Shown here piece by piece: positions 1-12,369 of a stretch of 64,000 nucleotides of DNA. The position numbers were made by a program, and so were the translations under genes. Positions within the stretch are counted from its first letter, which is position 1, and the number at the start of each line of letters is the position of its first letter. The stretch is taken from positions 5,526,071-5,590,070 of the forward strand of contig NC_087380.1 in assembly GCF_963675165.1 (NCBI RefSeq), read 5' to 3'. Source of the DNA: Halichondria panicea. Lineage: Eukaryota; Porifera; Demospongiae; Suberitida; Halichondriidae. The notes under the pieces are model-generated. The model worked only from the letters and a program-made list of their open reading frames with translations. It searched no databases and was not told where the DNA came from.

Positions 1-240
1 ACAAGTTTTGCTACACACTGTTCTGAAAGGCTGCAATGGCATTCCAAGTAAGCAAAACTAGGCATAACTCGAGAACAAAGCATTATTTTGCAAATCCACG
101 AATCAAAATCCAAGAAAACATGACTATAGAAGCCTATAGAAACTCTCACTTAAACTTCATCAATCCTTGAGCAGCTGTAGCAGTCTACACACACAAACAG
201 ACAGACACACTACCGTATACCTCGCTTGCGCATAATAATA
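1..240. repeat. Partial copy of the ATGCCTCGG-TIR interspersed repeat
   Basis: The segment matches the inner and right part of a family seen again near 7.87-8.35, 38.6-39.1, 52.6-52.9, 60.9-61.4 and 61.9-62.6 kb. Shared landmarks are a stretch around 'ctgcaatggcattccaag', 'aactcgagaac', a CA-rich tract, and the right end 'cctcgcttgcgcataataa'. Full copies start near 'tgctgatgcctcggtgg' and end near 'gcaccgaggcataataa', giving a short inverted ATGCCTCGGTG at both ends. The left end lies outside the window. Confidence 0.6.
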
Positions 241-244
241 CTTC

Positions 245-580
245 ATTTTCAATAATTTTATGAGTATACATGCATCTCAAAAAATAGCAATAAAACACAA
301 AGAGATGAATTCGAATGTCCAAAGTGTAAAGAGAAGATTGATCAAAGGGGAAAAAGGAGGCAAATTACCCCAATTGCAGGACTTTCAAATAAGGAAACAG
401 AAGGGTCCATCGTCCCGAGTTTGTGGACAAGCTGCAGCTGGCCACAACAAAAAGTGAGCAAAACAATTGATGGATACACATGTAAGATATGTTTGTGCAC
501 TGGACCGGAGCCTGACATGAGCACTGATCTGTGCCTCCGACCCTCAGAGAGAGGAAGTAGAGACAAGTAGTGCATTAATT
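245..580 (+). pseudogene. Relic of the Cys-rich C-terminal exon of the MBL gene family
   Basis: Short pieces in two frames resemble the Cys-rich last exon of the gene at 50.4-55.0 kb. They include FECPKCKEK near 310-335, a worn SSRVC near 410, and DGYTCKIC near 470-495, which matches RYTCRIC of the intact gene. Frames change between the pieces and there is no start or MBL part, so this is read as a broken fragment. It directly follows a copy of the ATGCCTCGG-TIR repeat, as does the second relic at 8.36 kb, so the two probably moved or were duplicated together. Confidence 0.4.
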
Positions 581-1200
581 AGGTAGAGCTGCTCAAAGTC
601 CGTTTCTAGGAGTGCAAGTATGCCTACTGGATGGTTTCTTCCGAGGCTGCTATTGCATTTGGCCCGTTGGAGACCCACGATCTCTCTTCTGAGACTTAAG
701 CCCCGTTTACACCAGGCCTTTAATCCGGGTTGGAATCCGGATTAAACCTAACCACGTTCGTATAAACGGCCCCTTATCCAGGTTCTAATCCAGATTAGCC
801 AACCCACTTCTGGAGATGGTGCAGATTGGGTCAGAAGCAGTTTAGCTGTGAGTAAACACAAAGAGCTAATTGTGAGGTGTTGTACATGTTCGTAGGTGTT
901 TCTACAGTAAGCCTGTAGCTTCCTATCAGCCAATGTTTGCGCAAATGTAATTAGTGGTCATTTTACTATGCCCACTACCCAGAAAAATCTGACCCGGATT
1001 TGAACCGGATTAGATGTCATGTAAATAGGGCTATAGATACTGTATACTCTGTCAAAGCTAATCACTAGCTCTGTTGAAGACTGTTGACTTCTAATTCGCT
1101 TGTAACATGGTTGTCGCACGTATGATATCATGTGCAAAAAATAAAAGACCCTTGTACGATATACCCTCATTAGCGACCTAATGAGACCTGTCCTACCTCA
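581..1200. other. No gene seen; contains a MITE-like inverted repeat (~700-1032)
   Basis: No supported coding sequence. Around 700-750 the sequence 'agccccgtttacaccagg' followed by two 'aatccgg' motifs is mirrored around 985-1032 by 'ccggattagatgtcatg' and 'taaatagggcta'. This suggests a ~330 bp TIR element with diverged ends. No target-site duplication could be assigned. Confidence 0.4.
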
Positions 1201-1201
1201 T

Positions 1202-3145
1202 CTGAAATGATCTTGTACCAGGAAAAATGGATAAGGGTCACTAAAGTAGAAAGCTAGAATTATGATTGTTGTTATTGCTTCTTTAATTGCTTATCCTAGA
1301 TACCACAGGAGCCATATTTCTAAGACTCCAGGCTTCTTTGTTGACTTTCTCAGATCAATGCATGTCTCATACACTATTAAAACTCCGTTCTCAAAAGTTT
1401 CAGCATGCCTCTAGCTCCTGTTACTAGCCAGCATTTATGGTATAACACTCTTTTGGTTGCTATAGATCATATCATGTCAATAGCCGAGGGTTAGCACTTC
1501 AGTGCTCTAGTTTTGAGGGTTATTAACTTTCGCGTTTTTCGTTGATTAAGCAGGCTCTGCAAATAATTCATACCCACGAATATTAATATCACAGCATGCG
1601 GGCGCCAAAAGGCTGATAGCAAGTTCACAAAAATTCAATCTACGAAATGTTTTCTAACGGCCTTTCCGCGAATGTTTACACCCTCAAAGTATACCCACTA
1701 ATCTATAAGATATAACATGAGCTGTGGTCAAACAGCTTGTATTAGTAGTATTACACCAACCATGGTACACTAACAAGTATAATTACAATACACATGCCAC
1801 AGACTACAAACACTTCAGAGGCATCGCCAGAGACTCCTCCTAAGAGCAGTGAACATCCACCACCTCTAGCAAATAAGAGTAGACGCGAACTGTTTTTTAC
1901 AGTTTACAAAACGAGGTGAGATAATAAATAACTGGTAGTTATTTAGTGCACGCGCTGATTACATGATTTTCAGCCAATCAGCTTAGCTAAACGTTAGTAC
2001 CATAACCGTACTTAATTCACTTAAATGTGTGTGCTTAAATATGATACAAACATAAGACATTGATTAAAATGTAGCCAGGTACAAAACTGGTTGAACAGTA
2101 CACATTGTAGGCTATACTCGAGACTATAGAGATCACGTGACAGCACTAAATCCTTTAGAACACAACTAGACAAGATCACGTGTTTTAATGCTAGTGCACT
2201 CGTTGGCACACAGCTTAAAACACATAATCTTTGGTACAATTGACCATTATGTACCCCCACACAGAGTGCCCCCCACTGATGTTGTGAGTGGTACCAGTGG
2301 AGGCGAATCACAACCCTCCACATTCGCTATTCAATCCACCATGTCTGCACGTATAAGGTTTGTATGGAATGTACAGTGCATGATACTCGAGGTAGATAAC
2401 CGAGTGATTAGTCAAAAATTGCTCTTGTATATTGGTTAAACCCCCTGTCGTCACCGCTAATGATTGCATGCAGTCTTACTCATTTGTAGCACTTTTTTTT
2501 TTTTTTTTTTTATAATAATTCTGCAAAATGCATGGATACACTAGTAGCATATTACGCTAACCTAATGTGCGCCCTGTATATATTACTTACAATAGCGAGT
2601 ACAAATTAAAAATAAAGACTAATATTATACTAATGCAAGTGACAGAGTACATTTCTCTTAAATGACAAAATCGATGTACTTTCCTGCAGCTCCAGTGGTA
2701 ATTCATTCCACACAGATATTGCCTTTGGGAAAAAAGAGTTCGCATATGCATTTGTTCTGCAAATTGGTCTTTCAAACTGTATATTTTTTGTGCTTCTCAA
2801 AGAGACAGGCGGTGCAGCTCTAGTAATTGGCAATTAGCAAACACATAATACTCACATAATTATGCTGATTAATTACTGAGTCAGCGAATAATTTTACATA
2901 CTAGAGCACTGAAGTGCAAACCAGACTAGAGGCATGCTGAAACATTTTGAGAACAGAGTTTTAGCGGTGCATGAGGCATGCACAGTGGACTAGGCCCTAG
3001 TTTAGGATCACAGCAAAGAAGCCTGGAGTCTTAGAGAAGTATGGCTCCAGGAGTAGGATCCCAGAGTCAGCAGCAAACCAGTCACAATTCTAGCTTTCTA
3101 TTGTAGTGACCCTTTTCCATTGTTCCTGGTACGGGATCACTTCAG
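1202..3145. mobile_element. Element with long (~250-300 bp) inverted repeats
   Basis: The left arm (about 1202-1510: 'tctgaaatgatcttgtacc', 'gctagaattatg', 'cagcatgcctctag', 'cttcagtgctctag') recurs as its reverse complement at about 2893-3145 ('ctagagcactgaag', 'ctagaggcatgctg', 'cacaattctagc', 'ggtacgggatcacttcag'). The ~1.4 kb between the arms has no convincing gene. The arms are clearly diverged, so the element is old. No target duplication was found. Confidence 0.55.
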
Positions 3146-3160
3146 CTGTTTTTTTGTGAG

Positions 3161-4169
3161 TCAGAGGTTGGAAGGAAGTTGAGATCACGTGCAAAAATAT
3201 AAATTAAAGCTATAAATGTGCTGAGTCGGCGCTATTTTTGTATCTAGTCAGCAGTTTAGTTGTACCATAGATTGAAGAGTTAGAGGGATAGGAAACGGTT
3301 GGTATCTCAAGTAACATCCGCGCTACGCTGCGGTTTAATCGAGGCCATCACAACAATATCTATTCTACACCCAGTGCATAATAAACTACAAGAACTGTGC
3401 TTAGTCCGTGCAACTCATTTATATTTCAAGGTCTATACCTATTGCATCTCTGCTTCTGAGCAAAATTGGCGAAAAAAACATTTGATCCCCCCTGAAAAAT
3501 AACGTTTTAAACTGATAGACACTAAAAACTAGGCTTGAAGTAGTCTGCAAGAGAAGTTTGGATAAATCCAATTAGTGACCTTAATTAGCTAAGGTCAAGT
3601 GGTTCCAGCCTCCTCTGGAGTACTACACGTGGCTCATGGACTAGGCGTGTTATAAATTGCTGAAAGAGATGATGTCTCGAGGAAACACAGCTTTAGGAGA
3701 TACCCGGCAAAAATGTGCTTAATAGCCTCGTTCATAGGGCGTAACGTGGATAATTTTCGAGGCTCCACTGCAGATTCAATGTAAAATCATCACGTGCACC
3801 ACTCTGTTTCCTATCCCTCTAACTCTTCAATCTATGGTTGTACACAAGATATCAAGAGCTAGAGATGAGCAGTAAAAGATCCAGAGGATCACGTACATGC
3901 CAGACTCCTGTTCAATCCAGGAAGAGAAGCTTTATCTCCGTAGATCTAGTACTTTGGCTAGGAGAAATCTTAGTAGAGATTTTAAATCATAAGCAGGTGC
4001 AGTGATCAACGTTGTACAGCTTGGAGTGAGGAGGAAGTCAGACCACTCATTTCCTTGATGACCAGTAGCTATCTGTGAAACTGCTGACTAGACATAAAAT
4101 AGTGCCGACTCAGCACATTTATAGCGGTATTTTTGCACGTGATCTCAACTTCCTTCCAACCTCCTCTGA
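3161..4169. mobile_element. TIR element flanked by TTGTGAG, host of a nested element
   Basis: The left end TCAGAGGTTGGAAGGAAG is mirrored by the right end ending 'ccaacctcctctga'. The arms extend ~95 bp and share the 'gagatcacgtgcaaaaata' stretch. TTGTGAG directly flanks both ends (3154-3160 and 4170-4176), a 7-8 bp target duplication compatible with a hAT-type insertion. There is no transposase. It is split by the CCATAGAT element at 3265-3837. Confidence 0.6.
3265..3837. mobile_element. CCATAGAT-family TIR element (573 bp), TSD TTGTA
   Basis: The ends CCATAGATTGAAGAGTTAG and the reverse complement 'ctaactcttcaatctatgg' are near-perfect inverted repeats. They run on to 'agggataggaaac' and its complement. 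A 5-bp duplication TTGTA flanks it (3260-3264, 3838-3842). It is one of six insertions in this window with the same terminal octamer and 5-bp TSDs. There is no coding capacity. Confidence 0.75.
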
Positions 4170-4193
4170 TTGTGAGTGACTGAGGCTGAGATA

Positions 4194-4434
4194 TACCTTA
4201 AGGTTGGTATTATTGGCGGGTACTAATTTTAGCGGTTTGCTGAGATACTGCATTTGGCGGGTACTAATTTTAGCGATTTGAAATGACTAGACTGGCGATG
4301 CGACGATATTACTCTCTAATTGTACGTAATGCTGACGTGTTTGTATTATTAGCGAGTGGTTGATTTAGTGAAAAAATGTCAATTCGCTAAATTCGCTAAA
4401 ATAACAACCCGTTAATAATACCGACCTTAAGGTA
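4194..4434. mobile_element. ~240 bp MITE with TACCTTAAGG ends
   Basis: The left end 'taccttaaggttggtatta' is mirrored by 'taataccgaccttaaggta'. Inside, 'actaattttagcg' pairs with 'cgctaaaataacaac'. GATA occurs on both sides and may be part of a target duplication. No coding. Confidence 0.65.
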
Positions 4435-4469
4435 GATATGGCAGGGTAATGTGTAGTCTCATGAATCAG

Positions 4470-6157
4470 CCGCCCTGGGAGAGTCCGTCTGAGCACTTTA
4501 GTCTGAACTTTTTTGGCCAGGTCGAAATTCCGACCTGACCAATCAGATCAAAGATATAGGAAGGGAAGGATTGGCAACGGTAGAAAATTTGAAGCTATCC
4601 GTGACACGCTACGTCATTGGAATGCATCACTTTGCCTCTACTTTTGTTGCCTCCAAACTATGGCAATAAAAATAACAGAGAGAACAAGTCCTTATTAACT
4701 CTGAAAGAAGTCATTGATGACAGATGCAAGTTGACATCCCAAGAATCTGCCTCATGTTAAATACTGAGAGGGATTCTCAAAGTCAACAAGAAAGAGAGAA
4801 GCTCAGAAACAACACTTTAATACTTAGACAATACTGCTTGTGTTCATGTCCATTCTCACATTTGATACAAGCTCTGGGCTTGTATGCACAAGAACTAGAT
4901 AACATAGATAGACTGATAGTACTGTAGCCATTATCAATATTCTCTGTAACATGTTCTGTACGACATTTTATTAATACCAAATTTTAATAAATTATCAACA
5001 TTTCACAAGTCATATAAACTGCCATAATAAGCTGCATAATAAACTGCTACTGCTGCTACTGCATGAGGTAGAGCTGGTGCTATACAACTGTACAGGTCTT
5101 TTGCATGTAACAAAGTCTTTCATTTCGTTTTTTAATATGTAGCCCTTCTATCCCAGTTCTGTTTCTTACTATATAAGCCGATAATTAGGCCTTACACCTC
5201 CAGTCATATTTTCTGCAACTGACAAAAATTTGAAGCACAAAACCTGTACCAGTTGATGGACCTGACATTGATAAACACTCTCATGAAGTCAGTATAATTT
5301 TAAAAGCATGTGTGTTTCTTAAAAAGGGAGCATAAAACGTCAGATGAAATAAGCCATACTCAACACTACAACACATTCTAAATGGTATGAATAGGCGATT
5401 TTTGCCTTTCAGTAGATCAACCTACATACATACAACCAGGAAAACTTGAAGAATAGTAATATGGATGAGTACTGTTTCTTAAAAAGGGATCAAACCTTGT
5501 AAAATTGTAGTTTTTCTGTAGTAAAAAGTCTTTGTTTCTTTAGTTTTACAAACTGGCAAGATAATCTAACTCTAAATAAAGCACAACATCAGTGTAACAC
5601 CATGAGAGGTCATGAGGCACTAAAGGAAGACCACAACAGACTTTTTCTGCTTTTCGCGGGCATTCTGGCAGGAAAACAGGCGAGTCACGGATGGTTTCAT
5701 TACAAAACTGCAGAAACACATGTAAAATGATCACGTGAACCACTTCCGTTGCCAATCCTTCCCTCCTATATCTATGATCAGATCAAGGATTGACAAAATT
5801 AAAGGAAATAAAGAATGACAAGAAGCGTATGCGTTCTCTACAGTAGGACGCATTTATAGCTAGCGCTAGTCAGCTATAAATAGTGGCTACTGTTAGCCAG
5901 TCGAGGAGCTATAGTAAGTTGAGTTGACTATATACACTACTGCTGTGCAACCTTTTCTTGTTCTTTTAGCAGCGTTCTTGAAGCAAGTCAAACAAAAATT
6001 CATAGCTGCTAGTCAAGCATTCGCGGTTGACCTTTTGCATGCGTTGGACGTAATTGAATTCTTCTGGTTTTTACACTGACGTAATGACAATTAACATTCC
6101 ATTGTGGAATGACCTCTAGACTAAAGTGCTCAGACTGACTCTCCAATATGGGGCGCC
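4470..6157. mobile_element. Older TIR element hosting the 4548-5777 insertion
   Basis: 'gggagagtccgtctgagc' then 'actttagtct' on the left is mirrored by 'agactaaagtgctcagac' then 'tgactctcc' on the right, with GC-rich outer ends. No coding sequence was identified. The span includes a younger element at 4548-5777. Confidence 0.4.
4548..5777. mobile_element. CCATAGAT-family TIR element (1230 bp), TSD TCAGA
   Basis: The right end reads (reverse complement) TCATAGATATAGGAGGG and the left end TCAAAGATATAGGAAGGG, both followed by 'aaggattggcaacgg'. TCAGA flanks both ends (4543-4547, 5778-5782). Inside the right end, 'tgtaaaatgatcacgtgaac' resembles the same position in the 3265-3837 element, supporting a common family. 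No gene was recognised inside. Confidence 0.7.
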
Positions 6158-6239
6158 GTTTGTGCCAAAAGTTTTACTTTTTCCTTTTATATACCTTTTA
6201 TATAAACTAGTAATCTACTATATATAGTATCATGCTAGT

Positions 6240-6475
6240 ATAGTTATAATTATCATGCATACTATATATATATATCATGTACATACTATATATATCATGT
6301 ACATACTATATATATCATGCATGCATACTATATATATCACGTACATACTATATATATCATGTAATTATATCATGTACATACTATATATATCATGTATACA
6401 TACTATATTATATCATGTAATACTATATATATCATGTACATACTGTATAATATCATGCATACTATAATATCGTGT
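6240..6475. repeat. AT-rich minisatellite, ~20 bp unit
   Basis: About ten imperfect tandem copies of a unit like 'atcatgtacatactatatat' with length variants. An open frame rich in Tyr-Ile-His runs through it, but only because the unit lacks stops. Confidence 0.85.
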
Positions 6476-6480
6476 GCGTA

Positions 6481-7240
6481 AAATATGGTGCAGTGTGTTG
6501 ATCACGTGACTATAGCACATGCCCCAGAGGAGGTATACGATAGGCGCGGTGCAGCTCAAGCATTAGCCTTTGCATGATTGAGCACTAATTATCCGCCCAC
6601 GCCCCGCCTATACGTTGTGTTGTTATTGCTGAGTGTAATTTATATGGCCCCTTATGAGTTATGGGAGTTAATGATATTCATAGTTTGCGGTAGTAACAAA
6701 AACAGTAACACTCCTTTTGTCAAGGATAACTTTTCATCAGAAGGTGGCCTAACACTATTAAATGATAATGATATATAAATAATGCTGAATAAATAAGCTA
6801 CTGAATGATATAAAAACGACTGTTGCAAGCTAATGCCTCTCGCCATGTTATGCTTTCGCTGATGACAAATTTACTATTGAATCCACCCATGCGCAAACGG
6901 TGGTTACCAGGCCCTCTAGTGAGAGGGGCTGGGATCGAGGCTACATCCATCACAATAATTATTATGCATGAAAAACAAAAACAAAAACAACACAGTGCAA
7001 ATAATTATTACAGTGCATGAAAAACAAAAACAGCAGTGGAAAATAACGAAAGCCTAAAAATTCTATTTAGATCTATACAACTATATAGCTATATAGAACA
7101 AAACTATTCTCCAAGTGGAGATACTTTAATACGTATAATGATACCACGAGTTGCACGTATCACACTGTATCATTTCATCGTAAAAGTCAGGGTGGAGACA
7201 AGGGCAGTATAATTATAGTAATCACAAATCTCTCTGTCTC
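6481..7240. other. No gene seen; MITE fragments
   Basis: Holds a half copy of the hairpin MITE described at 11.8 kb ('gcggtgcagctcaag' near 6548). Near 6890-6945 it also has an end of a family containing 'gggctgggatcgaggcta', related to the TAGCCTCGATCCCAGG elements at 33.7 and 55.2 kb. No coding sequence can be supported. Confidence 0.5.
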
Positions 7241-7249
7241 TTGCGGCTA

Positions 7250-7432
7250 TTCAGTTCTTTTGACTTCGAAAATCTTCTTCAGTTTCTCATTTTCAAAACA
7301 ACGTACAAGGTGGTGCCTTATTTTCTCTTCATTTAGGATGATGTGATCCTCCTTGCAATTCGTGGTATGCGCAGCAATCACTTGCTGTCTACTATTCATT
7401 GCTACCTTGCTCTTTATCTTGGCTCTTCATTC
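7250..7432 (-). CDS. Possible terminal exon of an unknown minus-strand gene
   Basis: On the minus strand an open stretch of about 50 codons ends with a stop near 7251. It reads with a plausible polar composition (VIAAHTTNCKEDHII, then LVRCFENEKLKKIFEVKRTE). It could be a last exon or a transposon remnant. There are no recognisable domain and no partner exons, so this is weak. Confidence 0.2.
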
Positions 7433-7865
7433 TACTATATACTAAGATGGAAACAGGTTACATTGGCGGGCCGCATGCGCATAGGGAGTTATCCACGTGG
7501 ATAACAGGATGATTACATTCCTAGACGACAGAACAGAAAGCCCAGAGTTACCAGACGGTTCTTTCCCTCCCACGCTACTAATGAGAGCCGGCTGGTATAT
7601 CACGAGACTAAGCTAGCTAGCTTATAAACGTGCACAAAACAAGTAATGGTCTACTTCCAGCTCAGGCCTTTTTCTTTTGTGGCAAAGTGTATTCTGTGAT
7701 CTGGAGATGGAGCTGTAGTCTTCACAGAAAGTACCAGCATAACTCTCTTAGATGGGCGCTTGCACGTTTCAGTAGCATGCACATAATAAATAGCCGCCCA
7801 CCCCTTGTTTAGCTATCAAAACAGGTGGGCGGTTCGACTACGGTAAACAAATAAAACAAAATAAT

Positions 7866-8346
7866 TATGAAAGCACTGCGGGTGCTGATGCTTCGGTGGA
7901 GGTGTCAAACTACATCTTTCATACACATTGCATGCAGGCCGAATCCAGAATCACAGGGAAACTCAAAGAGTGGGTTATGATCGACCATGCATGATTGTTG
8001 TTAAAACGATTGATGCTAAAAGTCCAAGTCTAAAATTAATGGCTGCATCAGCAGAGCCTTACAGCCCTCTTCTCACTCTTGCAACTACCAATAGCTAGCG
8101 TTCTAGTGCAGAGCTAGCTACTAAGTAGAGTAGCAACACTCGGTGAACAAGTTTTGCTATGCACTAGCTCTTCTGAAAGGCTGCAATGGCTAAGCAAAAC
8201 TAGGCATAACTCGAGAACGAAGCATTATTTTACAAATCCACGAATTAAAATCGTTGAACTTCATTGATCCTTGAGCAGCTGTAGTAGTCTACACACACAA
8301 ACAGACAGACACACTACCGTATACCTTGCTTGTGCATAATAATACT
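7866..8346. repeat. ATGCCTCGG-TIR interspersed repeat, near-complete copy
   Basis: Starts 'gaaagcactgcgggtgctga' followed by 'tgcttcggtggagg' and ends 'cttgcttgtgcataataata'. The order of internal landmarks matches the copies at 38.6, 60.9 and 61.9 kb. It is directly followed by a relic of a Cys-rich exon. Confidence 0.6.
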
Positions 8347-8363
8347 TCATTTTCAATAATTTT

Positions 8364-8570
8364 ATGATACAATTCACTCATACATGCAGTGAAGTAAATA
8401 GCAAGAAAAGAAAATGGGTTCAACGCAGTGAAACGGAGAATGGAGAGGAAAACAGGAGGCCTTTCAAAAAACTTGAAAAAGAAAAATGTCCTTCGTCCCG
8501 AGTTTGTAGAGAAAAAGTGAGCAAAACAACTGGTGGATACACATGTAAGGTATGTAGTAGAGACAATTAA
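8364..8570 (+). pseudogene. Relic of the Cys-rich exon of the MBL gene family
   Basis: One open frame of 68 residues ends CREKVSKTTGGYTCKVCSRDN. The GGYTCKVC core matches GYTCKIC of the 245-580 relic and DRYTCRIC near the C-terminus of the intact 50.4-55.0 kb gene. The upstream part is Lys/Glu-rich and has lost most of the CxxC pairs. It has no MBL domain and no associated exons. It is probably a decayed exon fragment duplicated with the repeat to its left. Confidence 0.4.
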
Positions 8571-8735
8571 TTAGGTAGAGCGCACTTATAATTATAACCA
8601 AACATTAAATGTATATCTGTACAGTGTAGCAATGTGCACAGTAATCAATCGGTATTTATATTTAGTACAAGACGATTCAGTGCATCAAAAGAGTAACAAG
8701 ATCATTATAGTTATGTATTACTTTCAGTATAATTT

Positions 8736-9127
8736 CAGGGGCGTAGCCTGGATTTTGAGGAAGGGGGTGCTATCATAGAAGGAAGAGGGCGCAAAGCAAC
8801 GAAATTTGGTTAACCGGAAGCCACACCTCTTATTAATGATGTCATAATTAATAGTTGGGCGTGCCCCAATCTTCTATTTGCATAGAGAAGCCTATTTAGC
8901 TACGCAAGAGAACTAGTCTATAGATCTAAGCCAGAATAGCTCTAAGCCAGAATAGCTCACATGCAGTTTAAAGACCAATTTGTTTTGCTTGCCTATACTA
9001 GCTAGCTAACTACAGCAAGATCTGGAAGAGAAGGGGGTGCTCAGCTAAACAATTAGGTACACTTTGTGTACAATCTCAGATAGAAAGGGGGTGCTTGAGC
9101 ACCATGAGCCCCCCGGCTACGCCCCTG
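8736..9127. mobile_element. 392 bp hAT-like MITE (CAGGGGCGTAGCC ends)
   Basis: The left end CAGGGGCGTAGCCTGG and the right end 'ccggctacgcccctg' are inverted repeats. Inner 'aagggggtgct' repeats occur at both ends. The CAGGGGCG start is typical of non-autonomous hAT elements. The flanks 'actttcagtataatt' and 'actttgtataatg' are similar but not a clean TSD. Confidence 0.7.
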
Positions 9128-12100
9128 AACTTTGTATAATGAAATAATATTATACAGCATTAGCTGGTGTACTCATAATTATATAACATACAAAAACGAT
9201 GTTTTCGAACGTCCTATGTCTTCAAATTTTCATGGACATAATTATAATTACAGAGTCTACAACAGAGTTTAGATTAGTTCATCAAAAATTCTGCCTCTTG
9301 TGCTTGCAGAAGGAAACTGGAAATGAGTTCACATTATTCGGTTTTGGGGTAGGAGCTACTTTCAAGTACAGGGAGAGTTGTTCACTGCACACGGCCTATA
9401 TTCAGCTCTTGAATTACTCACCTGGCCTGGCATGCATATAGAATAGAGAAGCTGGCAAGGTAGGGCTGCACTTATAGTTAAGACTAGAGGGAGCTAGGGA
9501 CTGAACGATTTAATAGAGGGAGAGTAGCTCCAGCAGTTGGCTAGCTGTTCATATTTCACTAGGGTAGTCTTCTGTCTATTACAAGGCAACGCTTTGATTG
9601 TGGAAAATTCAGCTGTCTTCTTGTTGAATACTACTGTAGCAGTATGTTGTAAAAATTGTGTAATTATGGTACTGTAATTACATCAACTATGGTATTATAG
9701 CAATCAACCAGATGATTAACCTCGGGTTTTCGGCTGTAAACCACATATCTCCCTCAGGGCCCTTGATCTGCACTGTACATTTATGCAAGGGGCCACCATG
9801 TCACATATTTTGACAATTAAATCCGCATTTAGTCCAGGCCTGGTGCAACCCCATTGAAATCGCGGAGTTTCATTGAAGTTAATCGCATCATGACGTTTTC
9901 AGAGCCTTAAAATTGGCCAAATACACATATAATTTTATGCTCGCATATAACATTCGAAGCACTAACGGTAAATTATAAATTTTGCAGTATGATGCTTTAT
10001 AAGTACAAGTTGTCAGCTATTTATATTAGATGTTATAGAGAGTGAATAAACAATGCATATACCTTGACAGTCCCATCACTGGAGTCTGAGAACACCTCAA
10101 TGTTGAACAAATCCAAGGTAACACGACCTCTCACTCAGTCAGCTTTCCAAACATTTTACCGTATGCGTAGAGAGATTTCTCTCCCTTCTGCCGGGTCCGT
10201 AATTGAACAATGACTTTTGCATTCGTTGATTTGCACAATTACTCTGCATCCAGTCCTCCAGCATAGTCTAAATGGTGGTGTCAATGGATCGACTGGACGG
10301 TGACATTTTTCACAAGAGATAAACGTAACAACTTCCACTGTGGGTGTGTGAGAGGGAATTGCATTACATATGAAAAACATAACAAAGCACAGAGTTTGCA
10401 AACTACTTTTGCATTTCTTAGCGTCATTATGACGTTAGGAAAGGGGTCTTGGGCTGCGACGTTTAGTATTGACCATAAGTCCAGGCGTGCTCACAAAGGG
10501 GCGTGGCTTGCAACTACCTTGAAAGTTCTCATAGAAAGCTGATACAATAGAACCTCCCACTAGAAGACAACCTCTTTATAAAGGCTATGGTACGGATTGA
10601 AATATCTAAGTACACAGAAACAACTCCCACAAGCGGACCTTACAAAATTCGATGTATCTCAGAACCTACTAACAGCCTGCACTTCCGCTGGAGCTCAAAA
10701 GTTGCACAAGGTAATGAAGTACTTGCACAACAAATTTCAGATCTTAACTCAAACATATAAGATAGTTCCATGCCTAACATATTTTCCAATGTACACATAT
10801 TCTAGCAGCCATTTTGGAATGATGATGTCATATGATGTAACAGGTGGTGGTCCACTGGAAGCGCCAATAGTTGAACTTTCAGTACCTGCACTCAAATTGA
10901 TCCAATCACATTTAGTTTAGAAGATATATACACACAAAAACGTCAAAAAACAAAAGTTCTACTCTCTTTGGTTGTTGCACTGTAGCGGGAAATTTTGCTA
11001 TATATCTACAGAATTTTCATGGGTTCTAATATTTGTGTTTCAGTGCCAGGAAACCACACCCACCAATAGCTTTGCATGTAAAATACCGGTGCGTGGGAGT
11101 TTATCCGTTACTGATCTGCCCTCGAAAAACACGAAATTTTGCATCCCCGAAATTTTCCCGCTACAGTAGAACCTCGGCTTAGCAGTTTTCTTTTTAAACG
11201 AGAAGCGTGGGTTTAAAAGTAATACGCATGCTAGTTAGGCTGCTCTACGTTCGCGATTGTTTAGCACCTGATTACGCGTATAAAAGGGGCAGGGCCCGGC
11301 CGGAGTAATTCATAGCATGCATGCGCTTTGCAAATGGCAGCTTATAGCATGGATAAAACACAGAGGAGGCTGGACACGCGTCATCCGTAGTCATCAATAA
11401 TCTCATGAATACACTTAAAATTGATCCTTTTTGATCCTGCTGAGTCAGCATTTTACCTAACTCTTCCATTCTTGCTGGTCTATCTCTCTTGTATTATATC
11501 TTCTGTTAATGAGTCGTAGCACTTTAACAATATGATTGCTATACCTGCTACATCAAGACAGGAGTAAAATAACAAAAGCAAGTGCAGCAACAACTCGATG
11601 TTTGTGACTAATCAAGTTTCTGGCTCATTGCTTCTAGTATGACTATGCTACTCAGTTTCTAGTTTCACTGGGTATTTTTAGCATCATTTACTACTAGTAT
11701 GGAGCTTTTGACTTGGCTGAATAGCTACTGTTGTCTGCAAGTTTCCGTATATCTCTCTATGCACACACATTTCCTCTGTAAAACATTGTCCAACCTCATC
11801 TGGATAGAACTCTGCAGAGGAGGTCCGACAGGCGCGGTGCAGCTCAAGCAATTAGCCTTTGATTGAGCAATAATTATCCGCCCACGTCGTACGTTTTTGC
11901 TGAGAGTAATCAAAGGCTAATTACTTGAGCTGCACCGCGCCTCCTCTGAGATAGAACAGATAAGAGGCAGAGGAGGTAGGACACGCATCACGTGTGCCTC
12001 AATAATTAACAATCCACGTTTAACTGCAAAGATTTAGACAAGAATTTGTGCATGAAAAGTGAGGATCTTCAAGCAGCCAAAACAGCAGCGATCCCACGGT

Positions 12101-12369
12101 AATTTTCTCTAAAAATTTAGCTATCATATAGTGAAAGGATAGTACTAACTTGTGGATCAGCGATCCCAGTGGGATCCCGGCTCAATAGCTTGAAATTCAC
12201 CATCAAACCTAGTGGTTTTTACTGTAGCTTGAGCTGCACCGCGCCTGTCGTACCTCCTCTGCCTACATACACATTAAATACGCAACATACACATATTAAC
12301 AAAATACCTTTGCCAGGCCAGAACACATGGCAGGGGCATATTTTTAGAATAAACAAAAAGTTTTTACAA
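9128..12369. other. Long stretch with no supported gene
   Basis: Open frames here are short and unlike known domains. Items seen: 'agtagaacctc' near 11165 and 'aatagaacctcccac' near 10550, resembling Tc1/pogo-type MITE ends; a MITE hairpin at 11815-11948; a segment near 11360-11470 ('agaggaggctggacacg' through 'gctgagtcagcattttacc') repeated near 51070-51180; and half a hairpin MITE at about 12227-12262. A possible tiny minus-strand exon near 10068-10115 (VFSDSSDGTVK before a GT) resembles the end of a WD repeat but stands alone. Confidence 0.5.
11815..11948. mobile_element. Hairpin MITE (AGAGGAGG ends)
   Basis: 'agaggaggtccgacag' then 'gcgcggtgcagctcaag' on the left pairs with 'cttgagctgcaccgcgcc' then 'tcctct' on the right. 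The middle holds a second palindromic pair 'ttagcctttgatt' / 'aatcaaaggctaa'. Half copies are near 6525 and 12230. Confidence 0.65.

Noticed and set aside
6255-6467. 70-codon open frame rich in Tyr, Ile and His
   Set aside because: It is a by-product of the ~20 bp AT-rich minisatellite, whose unit happens to lack stops.
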